64,000 nt of DNA from DASXUG01 sp036504995 (GCA_036504995.1 DASXUG010000005.1:337564-401563); one strand, 5' to 3'. Counted from the first letter of the stretch, positions 26,115-35,369 are shown. Program-made: numbers and translations. The notes: generated from the sequence alone by a model not told the origin.

Positions 26115-27587
26115 TTACTGGCTGTTTTCTATGGCACGCTTAACGCCTGCCGCATATTCAGGGTCGGCTTTTGCAAATTGCGCCAACATGCGTGCTTGTA
26201 TCGATGCATTTGCCTGAGCCAGGCCCCCCGCAATATTATTAAACAATTGCTGTTTTTGACTTTCGTTCATGATGCGGAACAAGTCGCCTGCTTGTGTATA
26301 GTAATCTTCATCGCTTTGATCATGTGGCGCTATCCAGGCATCCGCTAACACTGGCATTGGTGGTGGCGAGTACTGTGGTGCAGGTACTGGCGCACCTTGA
26401 TTTGCGCGATCATTCGGATAAAAGTTGCTGCTATTCACATGATTGTCCGCATTGCCGTGACCAGCTGGGCAAGCCATACCCGCAAATGCGCCATCCCTTT
26501 GATAATGATTCACTGGGCATTTTGCAGCGTTCACTGGTATTTGATTAACATTTGCACCAATTCTATAGCGATGTGCATCTTGATACGCCATTAAGCGGGC
26601 CTGCAACATTTTGTCTGGTGATGCACCTATTCCTGGTACCAAGTTGTTGGGTGCAAATGCAACTTGTTCAGTTTCGGCAAAATAATTATGCACATTGCGA
26701 TTTAATTCAAGCTGTCCGATTGTAATTACAGGAAAATCTGCATAAGGCCAGACTTTAGTTAAATCGAACGGATTGATGCGATATGTTTTTGCCTCACTTT
26801 CCGTCATGATTTGTACTTGTACCGTCCAACTCGGAAACTCACCACGGTCAATCGCATCTACTAAATCTTGTTGAGCACCATGCGCTGGCATTTTTGCAGC
26901 TTCTTCATTGGTTAAGGTTTTAATGCCTTGATTGGTTTTAAAGTGCCATTTCACCCAAAAGCGTTGTCCTTGTGCATTCCACAAACTTAAAGTGTGTGAG
27001 CTAAACCCGTGTACATGGCGATAAGACAAGGGAATGCCGCGGTCAGACATCAATATTGTCATTTGGTGTAATGACGCAGGGTTGTTGGCCCAGAACTCAA
27101 AATTATTCGCTGGGTTGGGCGTATTGGTTCGGGCATCTTTTTTCTGACTATGTATGAAATCAGGAAATTTAATAGGGTCGTTTAAGAAAAACACAGGTGT
27201 GTTATTGCCTACCATATCCCAGTTGCCTTGCTCTGTATAAAACTTCACCGCAAAGCCACGCGGGTCTCGTGCATAGTCACTTGAATCCTGACCGCCACCA
27301 ACGGTAGAAAAGCGCAAAAACACTTCAGTTTGCTGACCAACTTGCTGTAAAAAACTAGCGATGGTGTAATCTTTCAAATCCTTAGTCACAGTGAATGTTC
27401 CGTATGCTGCGGTACCGCGTGCATGCACTACGCGTTCAGGAATACGCTCACGATTAAAGTGGGCAAGTTTTTCAAATAAATAGTGATTGTCAAAAGTTAA
27501 TGGCCCGCGTGCGCCAACTGAAATGCTGTTGTTGTCATCTGGCACTGGCGCGCCAGTGGATGTGGTTAATGTTTGCTTGTTTGTCAT
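26115..27587 (-). CDS. katA: Monofunctional heme catalase
   Basis: Disproportionates hydrogen peroxide in the cytoplasm. It has 490 residues, the size of small-subunit (clade 3) catalases. The distal heme pocket has His55 in RVVHARGTAAYG and Asn in MVGNNTPVFFLND. The proximal heme ligand Tyr335 is in RLMAYQDAHRYRIG. A KatA-type C-terminal helical end (MLAQFAKADPEYAAGVKRAI) closes the protein. A 24-codon ORF with a strong ribosome site lies 40 bases upstream. OxyR, encoded about 16 kb away in this window, is a plausible activator, but no OxyR site was identified. Confidence 0.96.
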   Translation of the reverse strand: MTNKQTLTTSTGAPVPDDNNSISVGARGPLTFDNHYLFEKLAHFNRERIPERVVHARGTAAYGTFTVTKDLKDYTIASFLQQVGQQTEVFLRFSTVGGGQDSSDYARDPRGFAVKFYTEQGNWDMVGNNTPVFFLNDPIKFPDFIHSQKKDARTNTPNPANNFEFWANNPASLHQMTILMSDRGIPLSYRHVHGFSSHTLSLWNAQGQRFWVKWHFKTNQGIKTLTNEEAAKMPAHGAQQDLVDAIDRGEFPSWTVQVQIMTESEAKTYRINPFDLTKVWPYADFPVITIGQLELNRNVHNYFAETEQVAFAPNNLVPGIGASPDKMLQARLMAYQDAHRYRIGANVNQIPVNAAKCPVNHYQRDGAFAGMACPAGHGNADNHVNSSNFYPNDRANQGAPVPAPQYSPPPMPVLADAWIAPHDQSDEDYYTQAGDLFRIMNESQKQQLFNNIAGGLAQANASIQARMLAQFAKADPEYAAGVKRAIENSQ

Positions 27588-27627
27588 GATTAAATCCTTA
27601 AATTAAATGCGTTAAATAATGTTTTTA

Positions 27628-27702
27628 TCAGTGAGCTTGCGCATAAAGCGCCAGCACTTCCATTAGGGTTTGTGCCACTGATTCTTGCGTGCCAAATGTC
27701 AT
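27628..27702 (-). CDS. Possible 24-codon ORF upstream of katA
   Basis: Minus-strand ATG at 27702 reads MTFGTQESVAQTLMEVLALY followed by AQAH and TGA. A near-perfect ribosome site, GAGGAG, lies 6 bases before the ATG, better than that of katA itself. It ends 40 bases ahead of the katA start, so it would be on the same mRNA. The peptide could form one amphipathic helix. It may be a real small protein or a leader peptide; nothing homologous is known to me. Confidence 0.4.
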   Translation of the reverse strand: MTFGTQESVAQTLMEVLALYAQAH

Positions 27703-27802
27703 CGTATACTCCTCAGTTATTTGCTTTAAGTTATCAATTTGGATAACGTGGAGACATAGTAGAGAGATTAAATTAATTTGTATAATTGATGTTTTATTTA
27801 TT

Positions 27803-27825
27803 ATTGATTAATAAAATTAATCAAT
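27803..27825. promoter_or_regulatory. 10-bp inverted repeat upstream of the katA transcription unit
   Basis: Perfect inverted repeat ATTGATTAAT / ATTAATCAAT (27803-27812 with 27816-27825) separated by AAA. It lies about 100 bases upstream of the short ORF preceding katA, in an AT-rich stretch between katA and argH. The size and symmetry suit a dimeric regulator site. The regulator is unknown, and the sequence does not match the OxyR pattern. Confidence 0.45.
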
Positions 27826-27952
27826 TGGACGAGCGCTTGGCTAAGAAATTAATACGGTATTGAGGGAGCGAGAAAGTAGTAATGTGCTTTGAATAAGCAG
27901 TTCTATGACCCTGAGTGAGAAAGGATTACACGCTAATTTCTAGCAGTGTCGT

Positions 27953-27983
27953 TTGAGGATTGCCTAGACTTCACAATCCTCAA
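27953..27983. terminator. Inverted repeat after argH, possible weak terminator
   Basis: 10-bp arms TTGAGGATTG / CAATCCTCAA (27953-27962 with 27974-27983) with an 11-base loop, just downstream of the argH stop. There is no T-run on either strand, so it could stabilise the mRNA end or pause polymerase rather than terminate. The rest of the 290-base stretch between it and the ORF upstream of katA holds only the palindrome at 27803-27825. Confidence 0.4.
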
Positions 27984-27993
27984 TCAACGTAGT

Positions 27994-29466
27994 TTATGCT
28001 AACAACTTTTTAGCTCTTTCTATCGCCATTTTGACTTGCTGAGGCGCAGTGCCGCCCACGTGATTACGACTTGAGAGCGAGCCTTCAAGTGTTAATACTT
28101 GATACACATCTTCAGCTATCTGAGTGCTAAATTTTTGTAAGCTGCTTAACGGTAAATCCGCTAAATCACAACCTTGTTCGACCGCATAGCGCACGGCCAA
28201 AGCGACAACTTCATGTGCATCACGGAACGGTGTGCCTTTTTTAACTAAGTAATCTGCCAAATCAGTTGCTGTTGCGAAGCCTTCTGCAGCGGCTTGGCGC
28301 ATGGCCGCCTGATTGACTTTGATGCCGCGTAACATATCGGCATATATTTCTAGCGTGACCAACAGGGTATCTGCCGTATCAAATAGTGGCTCTTTGTCTT
28401 CTTGATTGTCTTTGTTATAAGCCAAGGGCTGACTTTTCATCAGGGTTAGCAAACCCATCAAGTGCCCAGTGACACGCCCTGTTTTGCCGCGCACTAATTC
28501 GGGCACGTCAGGGTTTTTCTTTTGCGGCATGATGGAAGAGCCAGTGCAAAATCTATCCGCAATATCTACAAAAGCGAATCTTGGGCTGGACCACAAAATT
28601 AACTCTTCAGAAAAACGAGATAAATGCGTCATGACGAGCGCAGCCGCTGAAGTAAATTCAATTGCAAAATCGCGATCTGATACCGCATCTAGTGAGTTTT
28701 GGCAGACGCCATCGAAGCCCAATTCTTTAGCGACCATCTCGCGATCAATCGGATAGCTGGTGCCAGCTAGCGCTGCTGCACCCAGAGGCAAACGATTGAT
28801 GCGACGGCGGCAATCTGTAAAGCGTTCATGATCACGTTGAAGCATTTCAAAGTAGGCCATTAAATGATGGCCAAATGTGACTGGCTGAGCAACCTGCAAG
28901 TGGGTAAAGCCTGGCATCACGGTGTCAAAATGTTGATCAGCTAGATCGATAATTGAGTTCTGTAATTTGCGAATACCTGCCAGCACTTGGTCAACTGTGG
29001 CACGCAGCCAAAGCCTTACATCGGTGGCTACCTGATCGTTACGTGAGCGGCCCGTGTGTAAGCGCTTACCTGCGTCGCCGATTTTATCGGTTAGGCGTTT
29101 TTCAATATTTAGATGAACGTCTTCCAAGTCTAAAAGCCATTCAAATTGTCCCGCACGAATCTCCTGCAAAATTTCGAGCAAGCCAGTATGGATGGATGCA
29201 ACATCATCAAGGCTAATGATGCCTTGTGCACCGAGCATGCGTGAGTGCGCAATTGAGCCTTGAATATCAAATTCAGCTAGTCTTTGGTCGAAGCTAACAG
29301 AAGCCGTGTATCGCTTAACTAACTCTGCAACTGGCTCATTGAAGCGGCCTGACCACGTTTTACTATCTTTACTTGAGCTAGATTCTTGATTAGACATAGT
29401 TTTATTTGACATGTTTTTGTCATCTATTGAGAGGTTATTTGGGGTTTTATCTGAATTATGTTGCAT
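27994..29466 (-). CDS. argH: Argininosuccinate lyase
   Basis: Last step of arginine synthesis: argininosuccinate to arginine plus fumarate. The core starts at TWSGRFNEPV and includes HTGRSRNDQVATD and FTHLQVAQPVTFGHH. The catalytic-Ser loop is GSSIMPQKKNPD. It is 490 residues as drawn. About 36 residues, polar and Ser/Asn rich, precede the conserved region, and in-frame ATGs at 29412 and 29397 give shorter products nearer the usual 460. None has a clear ribosome site, so the start is uncertain. Only 31 bases separate the drawn start from the divergent sensor kinase gene. Confidence 0.95.
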   Translation of the reverse strand: MQHNSDKTPNNLSIDDKNMSNKTMSNQESSSSKDSKTWSGRFNEPVAELVKRYTASVSFDQRLAEFDIQGSIAHSRMLGAQGIISLDDVASIHTGLLEILQEIRAGQFEWLLDLEDVHLNIEKRLTDKIGDAGKRLHTGRSRNDQVATDVRLWLRATVDQVLAGIRKLQNSIIDLADQHFDTVMPGFTHLQVAQPVTFGHHLMAYFEMLQRDHERFTDCRRRINRLPLGAAALAGTSYPIDREMVAKELGFDGVCQNSLDAVSDRDFAIEFTSAAALVMTHLSRFSEELILWSSPRFAFVDIADRFCTGSSIMPQKKNPDVPELVRGKTGRVTGHLMGLLTLMKSQPLAYNKDNQEDKEPLFDTADTLLVTLEIYADMLRGIKVNQAAMRQAAAEGFATATDLADYLVKKGTPFRDAHEVVALAVRYAVEQGCDLADLPLSSLQKFSTQIAEDVYQVLTLEGSLSSRNHVGGTAPQQVKMAIERAKKLLA

Positions 29467-29497
29467 AGAAAAATTGGTTTACGAATAATAGTGTTAT

Positions 29498-30571
29498 ATG
29501 CCAAGTATAAAGCAAATTGCAAACAATTCCATTTCGACGGAAGGCAATCACGCCAATTTGATGGCTATTGCACTACGTAACGCAAACAAATTGCCAGATT
29601 TTCGTAATTTAGGGGTGTGCGTGCGGACTCTGGTCATTGTTAATTTTTGCGTATTAATCGCCGCAATTTTGCAGGGCAACTCATGGGTTAGCATTCTGAA
29701 TAATTTGACTGAGCTTTCTGCTTGGGCGCAGCCTGTCCTGTTGATTAGCATAATTTTACTGTATGTGCTGCAACCATGGCTGAATAAGCTTGCTTATCGA
29801 CTAGGTGCGGTGGCTGTCATCGCCCTTGTATTGATTGTGACCTATGCATGTAACGACCTTATAGATTTACTTATCAACGCAGAGCCAAACCCATTTAAAA
29901 TTAGACCCTATGTGTTTGCATTAACGTTAGCTGCGCTAGTTTTATACTATTTCAATCTGCGTTATCGTGCACTCACTCCCGCAATCGCCGAGGCACGGCT
30001 ACAGGCCCTGCAAGCGCGTATACGGCCACATTTTTTATTTAACTGTATTAATGGTGTCATCTCGGTGGTGCGTAACAACCCTAAGTTGGCTGAAACGGCA
30101 CTTGAAGATATGGCAGATTTATTTCGCGTGCTAATGGCAGATAATCGCGATTTAGTGCCTTTGGCCAAGGAAATTGCACTATCCCGCCAATATTTAGCGC
30201 TGGAAAAAATGCGCTTAGATGAAAGATTACAAATCACTTGGCAAGTTGAAAATATGCCACCAGATGCGCTTATGCCACCATTGGTTTTACAGCCCTTGCT
30301 AGAAAACGCTGTCTACCACGGGATAGAGCCGTTGCCTGAAGGCGGTGAAATTACCATTAAAATTCATACCTTGCGGCATGAAGTACACTTTATTTTAACT
30401 AACCCCTATCTTTCAAGCAGCCAACATAGCGGCAATAAAATGGCGTTGATGAATATACGCGAACGTTTAGCGCTACATTTTGATGTAGAAGCACAACTCA
30501 CCACGCGAGCAGAAAATAATCTCTATGAGGTGCATATTGTGATCCCTTACAAAAAGCACAACCATGGTTGA
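29498..30571 (+). CDS. algZ: LytS/AlgZ-type sensor histidine kinase
   Basis: Membrane sensor partner of the AlgR-type regulator. It has 357 residues. Four membrane spans lie between about 40 and 155. The His_kinase domain holds the acceptor His178 in RIRPHFLFNCINGV, and a compact ATPase part carries PPLVLQPLLENAVYHGIEP. This is the unusual LytS family rather than a standard HATPase layout. Gene order argH/algZ-algR-hemC-hemD-hemX-hemY matches Pseudomonas aeruginosa fimS/algR. An alternative start at 29561 (MAIALRN) would ease the tight divergent spacing with argH. Confidence 0.88.
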   Translation: MPSIKQIANNSISTEGNHANLMAIALRNANKLPDFRNLGVCVRTLVIVNFCVLIAAILQGNSWVSILNNLTELSAWAQPVLLISIILLYVLQPWLNKLAYRLGAVAVIALVLIVTYACNDLIDLLINAEPNPFKIRPYVFALTLAALVLYYFNLRYRALTPAIAEARLQALQARIRPHFLFNCINGVISVVRNNPKLAETALEDMADLFRVLMADNRDLVPLAKEIALSRQYLALEKMRLDERLQITWQVENMPPDALMPPLVLQPLLENAVYHGIEPLPEGGEITIKIHTLRHEVHFILTNPYLSSSQHSGNKMALMNIRERLALHFDVEAQLTTRAENNLYEVHIVIPYKKHNHG

Positions 30572-30579
30572 GGTGCGTC

Positions 30580-31326
30580 ATGCATAACAATCGCATCACA
30601 GCCATTATTGCGGATGATGAAGCGCCAGCAAGAAGTCGGCTTAAAACATTGCTAGAGGATATTGGCAATGTGGATGTTGTGGGTGAGGCTAAGAATGGTA
30701 AAGAGGCATTATTGTTGGCTGAGCAACATCATGCGCAACTGCTGCTGTTAGATATTCGCATGCCACAAATGGATGGCATTGAGGCCGCAGAGCATGCACA
30801 AAAATTGGATTCACCCCCCGCTATTATTTTTACCACGGCTTATGATGCTTACGCATTGAAGGCATTTGACTTAAATGCTGTTGATTACTTACTCAAACCT
30901 ATACGGCTGGAAAGGCTCAACACGGCCATTAGTAAGGCACACGCCTTGTTGCCGAAACAGCTTGAAGCCATTAAAAGTCTACAACATAAACGCACACATT
31001 TTAGCGTGAACGAACGTAATCGTATTCTGCTGGTACCATTAGATGAGGTGATTTATTTGAGGGCAGAGTTAAAGTACATCACCGTTAAAACTGCGGCACG
31101 TGAATATCTGATTGAAGACTCATTGACGCACTTAGAGGAAGAGCTTGCAGGAGATTTTATAAGAATACACCGCAATTGTTTGGTGGCTAAAAATTACATC
31201 GCTGGTTTGGAAAAGCAGCACGGAGAAACACACGAGGCACAGTGGTTGCTATTGCTCAAGAATCAAGATGAAAAATTAGCGGTTAGCCGCAGACAAATTC
31301 AAGCAATAAAAGATCTAAAGTTTTAA
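30580..31326 (+). CDS. algR: LytTR-family response regulator
   Basis: Cytoplasmic DNA-binding partner of the upstream sensor. It has 248 residues. The receiver domain carries the acidic pair in IIADDEAPAR and acceptor Asp58 in LLLDIRMPQMDG. The LytTR DNA-binding domain spans about 140-245 (FIRIHRNCLVAKNYI and AVSRRQIQAIK). A TTG at 30568 overlaps the kinase stop, but the ATG at 30580 has GAGG 8 bases upstream and gives the usual N terminus. In P. aeruginosa AlgR controls alginate, type IV pili and virulence; targets here are not visible. Confidence 0.9.
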   Translation: MHNNRITAIIADDEAPARSRLKTLLEDIGNVDVVGEAKNGKEALLLAEQHHAQLLLLDIRMPQMDGIEAAEHAQKLDSPPAIIFTTAYDAYALKAFDLNAVDYLLKPIRLERLNTAISKAHALLPKQLEAIKSLQHKRTHFSVNERNRILLVPLDEVIYLRAELKYITVKTAAREYLIEDSLTHLEEELAGDFIRIHRNCLVAKNYIAGLEKQHGETHEAQWLLLLKNQDEKLAVSRRQIQAIKDLKF

Positions 31327-31380
31327 AGCGCGAACTTATCGCACTCGGCTTCCACTATTGGCTTATGCTAAAATAGCGCC

Positions 31381-32316
31381 ATGAACACTATCCCCAAAAA
31401 ACTGATTATTGCCTCACGCGAAAGCGCACTTGCCATGTGGCAAGCTAAACATATCCAAACTACGCTACAGCAGCTTTACCCTGAAACTACCGTTGAAATT
31501 TTGGGCATGACCACAACAGGAGATCAAATTTTAGACTCTCCACTATCGCGTATTGGTGGCAAAGGTTTGTTTGTAAAAGAGCTTGAGCAGGCATTGGCGG
31601 ATGGCCGTGCGGATTTAGCCGTGCATTCCATGAAAGATGTACCGATGCACCTGCCAGAAGGCTTTATGCTGGCTGCCATTGGTGAGCGTGAAGATGCTCG
31701 TGACGCTTTTGTCTCAAATCAATACAAATCATTAGAAGAGCTACCGCAAGGCGCAATCGTAGGTACGTCTAGCTTGCGCCGTCAAAGTCAGTTACAAGCA
31801 ATGTTTCCCTATCTGGTGATAGAGTCTCTACGCGGCAACCTACAAACGCGCTTGCGTAAATTAGACGAAGGGCAATATGCCGCGATTATTCTTGCAGCGG
31901 CTGGGCTGATTCGTTTAGGCCTTGAAGCCCAGATTACGCAATTTATACCTACGACCAGTAGCATTCCTGCGGTTGGGCAAGGTGCGTTAGGCATAGAGAT
32001 TAATGCAAGTCGTCAGGATTTATTAAAGGTGCTTGCACCACTTAACCATGCAGAAACAGCGGCTAGCGTTGAAGCCGAGCGCGGCATGAGTCGCGCATTG
32101 GCTGGTAGCTGCACCGTACCACTGGGCGCTTATGCAGAAGTGTTGGGTAATACCATCAAGATGACGGGATTTGTCGCAAGCGTCAATGGCGCGCAAATGA
32201 TCAAGCAAACCGTTACAGGTTCGATTAATGACCCAGAAAGTCTGGGTAAGCTTTTAGCGCAAAAATTGACGGAGCTTGGTGCCGACAAGATTTTGGCTGA
32301 GCTACCAAAGGCTTAA
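31381..32316 (+). CDS. hemC: Porphobilinogen deaminase (hydroxymethylbilane synthase)
   Basis: Joins four porphobilinogens into hydroxymethylbilane in tetrapyrrole synthesis. It has 311 residues. The N terminus reads IIASRESALAMWQAKHI, DLAVHSMKDVPMHLP follows, and GTSSLRRQSQL and LRGNLQTRLRKLDEG bind substrate. The dipyrromethane-cofactor Cys244 is in LAGSCTVPLGAYAE. It is first in the heme run hemC-hemD-hemX-hemY. Confidence 0.96.
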   Translation: MNTIPKKLIIASRESALAMWQAKHIQTTLQQLYPETTVEILGMTTTGDQILDSPLSRIGGKGLFVKELEQALADGRADLAVHSMKDVPMHLPEGFMLAAIGEREDARDAFVSNQYKSLEELPQGAIVGTSSLRRQSQLQAMFPYLVIESLRGNLQTRLRKLDEGQYAAIILAAAGLIRLGLEAQITQFIPTTSSIPAVGQGALGIEINASRQDLLKVLAPLNHAETAASVEAERGMSRALAGSCTVPLGAYAEVLGNTIKMTGFVASVNGAQMIKQTVTGSINDPESLGKLLAQKLTELGADKILAELPKA

Positions 32317-32335
32317 AGCATTATTTAACTATTTA

Positions 32336-33112
32336 ATGAAGAATCTACAACATCAGCACATTGCTATTACCCGCCCAGTAGACCAAGCTCAAAAACTAAG
32401 TAACGCCATCAGGCAAGCAGGTGGAACGCCTTGGCTGTTTCCGCTCATTGCCATTGCTCCGCTTGATGATTACATGCAATTTGAGCAGCAAATTGCGCAT
32501 TTGCATGAATGTGACTGGCTCATCTTCATCAGTTCAAATGCCGTGCAGAATGCCATGCCAAGTATTGTGGCTAGATACCCTGTTTTGCCTAAAGCCCTCA
32601 AATTTGCGGCCATTGGTCCTACGACGGCTAGCCAGCTGCAAAGCTTTGGCATTAGCAGCACACTGACACCACTAATTCGCTTTGACAGTGAGTCCCTGCT
32701 TGCGCTCCCTGAAATGCAACAGGTACAAGGAAAAAAAGTGATGATCGTACGCGGCATTGGCGGGCGTGAGCTTATGGCGGATACCCTAAAACAGCGTGGC
32801 GCTGAAGTGACCTTTGCAGAGTGTTATCAGCGCGTCAATCCGCAACAAGATGCATTTTTTTTAAATAATCTGTGGGAAAATAATCAGCTCAACGCCATCG
32901 TGGTCACGAGTTCTGAGGCCATGCGATACTTACTTGAGATGACTTTACATCGTTATGATTGGTTGAAGCAAATCACACTCTGCGTCAATCATGCTAGGAT
33001 TGCGGAATTACCAATAAAACATGGTCTAAAAGTCAACATTGCAACAGCGCCTGGCGATGATGCAATGCTAGATTGCTTAATGACCGCACTGAGCCAGCCA
33101 TCAACCATATGA
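32336..33112 (+). CDS. hemD: Uroporphyrinogen-III synthase
   Basis: Closes and inverts ring D of hydroxymethylbilane to give uroporphyrinogen III. It has 258 residues with a divergent sequence typical of the family: IAITRPVDQAQKL at the N terminus, WLIFISSNAVQNA, FAAIGPTTASQL, VMIVRGIGGRELMADTL and AIVVTSSEAMRYLL. The ATG at 32336 gives a normal N terminus; an in-frame TTG inside hemC (32276) is not needed. It overlaps the next gene by four bases (ATGA). Confidence 0.93.
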   Translation: MKNLQHQHIAITRPVDQAQKLSNAIRQAGGTPWLFPLIAIAPLDDYMQFEQQIAHLHECDWLIFISSNAVQNAMPSIVARYPVLPKALKFAAIGPTTASQLQSFGISSTLTPLIRFDSESLLALPEMQQVQGKKVMIVRGIGGRELMADTLKQRGAEVTFAECYQRVNPQQDAFFLNNLWENNQLNAIVVTSSEAMRYLLEMTLHRYDWLKQITLCVNHARIAELPIKHGLKVNIATAPGDDAMLDCLMTALSQPSTI

Positions 33113-34191
33113 TAAACAACAATCAAACAACAGATGTTACTCAAGCCGAGCCTAAAGAAGAGCTAAAGCGTAGTGCTATATTTGGGGTGAAATCCATCGT
33201 CATATTATGTCTGTTGGTGTTATTTTTTGTCATTTGGCAATGGTTTCAGACGCGCCACGCCGTTAACCTGATTGAGAGTTCGCTTACACAAAAGCTCGAG
33301 CAGTTTAATGAAAAAAACCAACAGTCATTAGCTTTGTCTCGCAATGCGGACGACCGCAGCGCAAATACAGTAGCGCGCATTTCATTGCTTGAGCAACAAT
33401 TTGAAAAATCGTTAGATCAGCAGCAAGCACTAGAAACCCTTTATTCAGAACTCGCTGACAACCGTGAGGAGCGGGTGATTTCTGAGGTTGAACAATTATT
33501 GGTGATCTCTAACCAACAGCTACAATTGGCGGGTAACGTAAAACTTGCGTTAGTTGCCTTGCAAACGGCTGATTCTAGATTGCAACAGCTCGACACACCG
33601 CAAGCCAATCAGCTTCGCAAATCACTATCTCACAATATCCAGCAATTACAAGATTTGCCCTTGGTTGATACCTTGGGCATCAGCCTAAAGTTGGAAAACT
33701 TAAGTCATTCAATTGATCACTTGCCTTTGGCTAGCGACAGTGTACCGCAACAAAAGTCCCCTTTCCAAGCAGAGTCTGAGCAAGCCAATAAATGGCAGAA
33801 CCTGTTGGATGAAATTTGGTATGACATCAAGCATATGATCGTAATCGAACGCGTTGATCGGCCACAAACGCCTCTGCTAAGCCCTGATCAGTCTTACTTT
33901 GTAAGAGAAAACATTAAGCTGCACATACTTACCGCCAGAGTTGCATTGCTTCAGCATGACGAAATTACCTACAAAGCTGATTTGCTAACCACCAAAAACT
34001 GGTTGAATGCGCATTTTGATCTGCGTGATGCAGATGCTAAAAATGCAATCGCTACCATTCAAGAGCTCTCTAGTAATGCCATTAATATTCAAATGCCAGA
34101 TATTGAAGAAAGCCTAACCTTGGCAAGCACCTACAAGCTTTCTCTAGAGCATAAGACTGAGCATCAAAAAACTGCAACGGACAAAAAATAA
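33109..34191 (+). CDS. hemX: HemX-like membrane protein
   Basis: Inner-membrane protein of the HemX family, often annotated as a uroporphyrin-III methyltransferase-like protein, but without a methyltransferase fold. It has 360 residues. One span near residues 28-45 (SIVILCLLVLFFVIWQW) is followed by a long coiled-coil, Gln-rich periplasmic part (about 50-130) and a helical C-terminal domain. The start ATG overlaps the hemD stop. The last base of its stop codon is the first base of hemY, so the four genes are translationally coupled. Function in heme synthesis is by association only. Confidence 0.85.
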   Translation: MINNNQTTDVTQAEPKEELKRSAIFGVKSIVILCLLVLFFVIWQWFQTRHAVNLIESSLTQKLEQFNEKNQQSLALSRNADDRSANTVARISLLEQQFEKSLDQQQALETLYSELADNREERVISEVEQLLVISNQQLQLAGNVKLALVALQTADSRLQQLDTPQANQLRKSLSHNIQQLQDLPLVDTLGISLKLENLSHSIDHLPLASDSVPQQKSPFQAESEQANKWQNLLDEIWYDIKHMIVIERVDRPQTPLLSPDQSYFVRENIKLHILTARVALLQHDEITYKADLLTTKNWLNAHFDLRDADAKNAIATIQELSSNAINIQMPDIEESLTLASTYKLSLEHKTEHQKTATDKK

Positions 34192-35369
34192 TGCGCTGGT
34201 TATTTTCAACTCTTTTAGTTTTAGCCCTTGCTGTTGGCATATCATTGCTCGCCAGCTATAACCATGGCTATGTGCTAATAGTACGTCCGCCGTACCACAT
34301 CAACCTATCATTCAATCTATTGTTGGTACTAATTGCCCTGAGTTTTTTGAGCTTGCATATCATTCTGCGTATATTGCAATATATACGTCGCATTCCTGCT
34401 CGCGTACGCACGCACAAAGAGCAGCAATATATTAAAATCAGTCATGCTTCGCTGGTTGAGGCGCTCACAGCGCTCGTTGAAGGCAAGTATCAGTTGGCAG
34501 AAAAAATTGCCTCAAAACATCTGGAGCAGATTAAAGATTCCGCTCTAAATGCGCTGGTCGCGGCACGTGCTTCTCACAAGCTAAAACAAAAAAATCAGCG
34601 TGATTATTATTTTGCTGAAGCTGAGCGCATTGCTCCCAATGCAAAGCTTGCTTGTTGGCTGGCTCAGGCGGAATCTGAGTTAGATGATAGGCAATTTAAC
34701 AAGGTCATTGCGATAGTACAGAAAATTGAAAAAATTCAGCCACAACACCCGCCCGCTTTAAGATTGGCGCTTAAGGCCCAAGTTAGGCTAAATCAGTGGG
34801 AGCAAGTGCTTACAACTCTCAAGCATCTTGAAAAAAACAACGAAATAGAATCATGGTATGCACGAGAAATCCGCCAGAGTGCACACAGCGCTATTATGCA
34901 ACGTTATGCTAAGGATTTATCCAACCTGACCAGCTATTGGAAAAAGCTATCAGCCGAAGAGCAAATGAACCCAGTCATTTGTGAAGTGGCAGCAAGTGCT
35001 TTTATCAGCGCTGGCGGCGGCGATCAGGCAGCGGAGATTATTGGCGTAAGTCTTACTAAACGATGGGACAATCGACTGTCAGGCTTATTCGGTGACTGCG
35101 TGACAACACACCCGCAAAAGCAAATACAGCAAGCTGAGTTTTGGCTGCTTACGCATGAGCATGATGCTAATCTTTTACGTGCGCTTGGCAATATGTGTTT
35201 ACGTCAGGGTTTATGGGGCAAGGCGCAAAGCTATTTAGAAGCGAGCATCAGTGTTGAGCCTAGTGCTTTAACCCATGCCACACTTGCTATGCTATTTGAA
35301 AAGCTTGAAAACAATGAGCTGGCGCAACAACACTACAAACTTTGCACTAAGTTAATAGTGCAAAGTTAA
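34191..35369 (+). CDS. hemY: HemY-like membrane protein with TPR repeats
   Basis: Membrane protein of the proteobacterial HemY family (unrelated to the HemY protoporphyrinogen oxidase of Bacillus). It has 392 residues. Two N-terminal spans (about 4-20 and 42-60) flank GYVLIVRPPYHINLSFNLLL. From about 100 on, helical tetratricopeptide-like repeats fill the protein (AERIAPNAKLACWLAQAESE, and QPQHPPALRLALKAQ). The 1-base overlap with hemX supports the start. The last gene of the alg-hem run, convergent with the reductase gene. Confidence 0.86.
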   Translation: MRWLFSTLLVLALAVGISLLASYNHGYVLIVRPPYHINLSFNLLLVLIALSFLSLHIILRILQYIRRIPARVRTHKEQQYIKISHASLVEALTALVEGKYQLAEKIASKHLEQIKDSALNALVAARASHKLKQKNQRDYYFAEAERIAPNAKLACWLAQAESELDDRQFNKVIAIVQKIEKIQPQHPPALRLALKAQVRLNQWEQVLTTLKHLEKNNEIESWYAREIRQSAHSAIMQRYAKDLSNLTSYWKKLSAEEQMNPVICEVAASAFISAGGGDQAAEIIGVSLTKRWDNRLSGLFGDCVTTHPQKQIQQAEFWLLTHEHDANLLRALGNMCLRQGLWGKAQSYLEASISVEPSALTHATLAMLFEKLENNELAQQHYKLCTKLIVQS

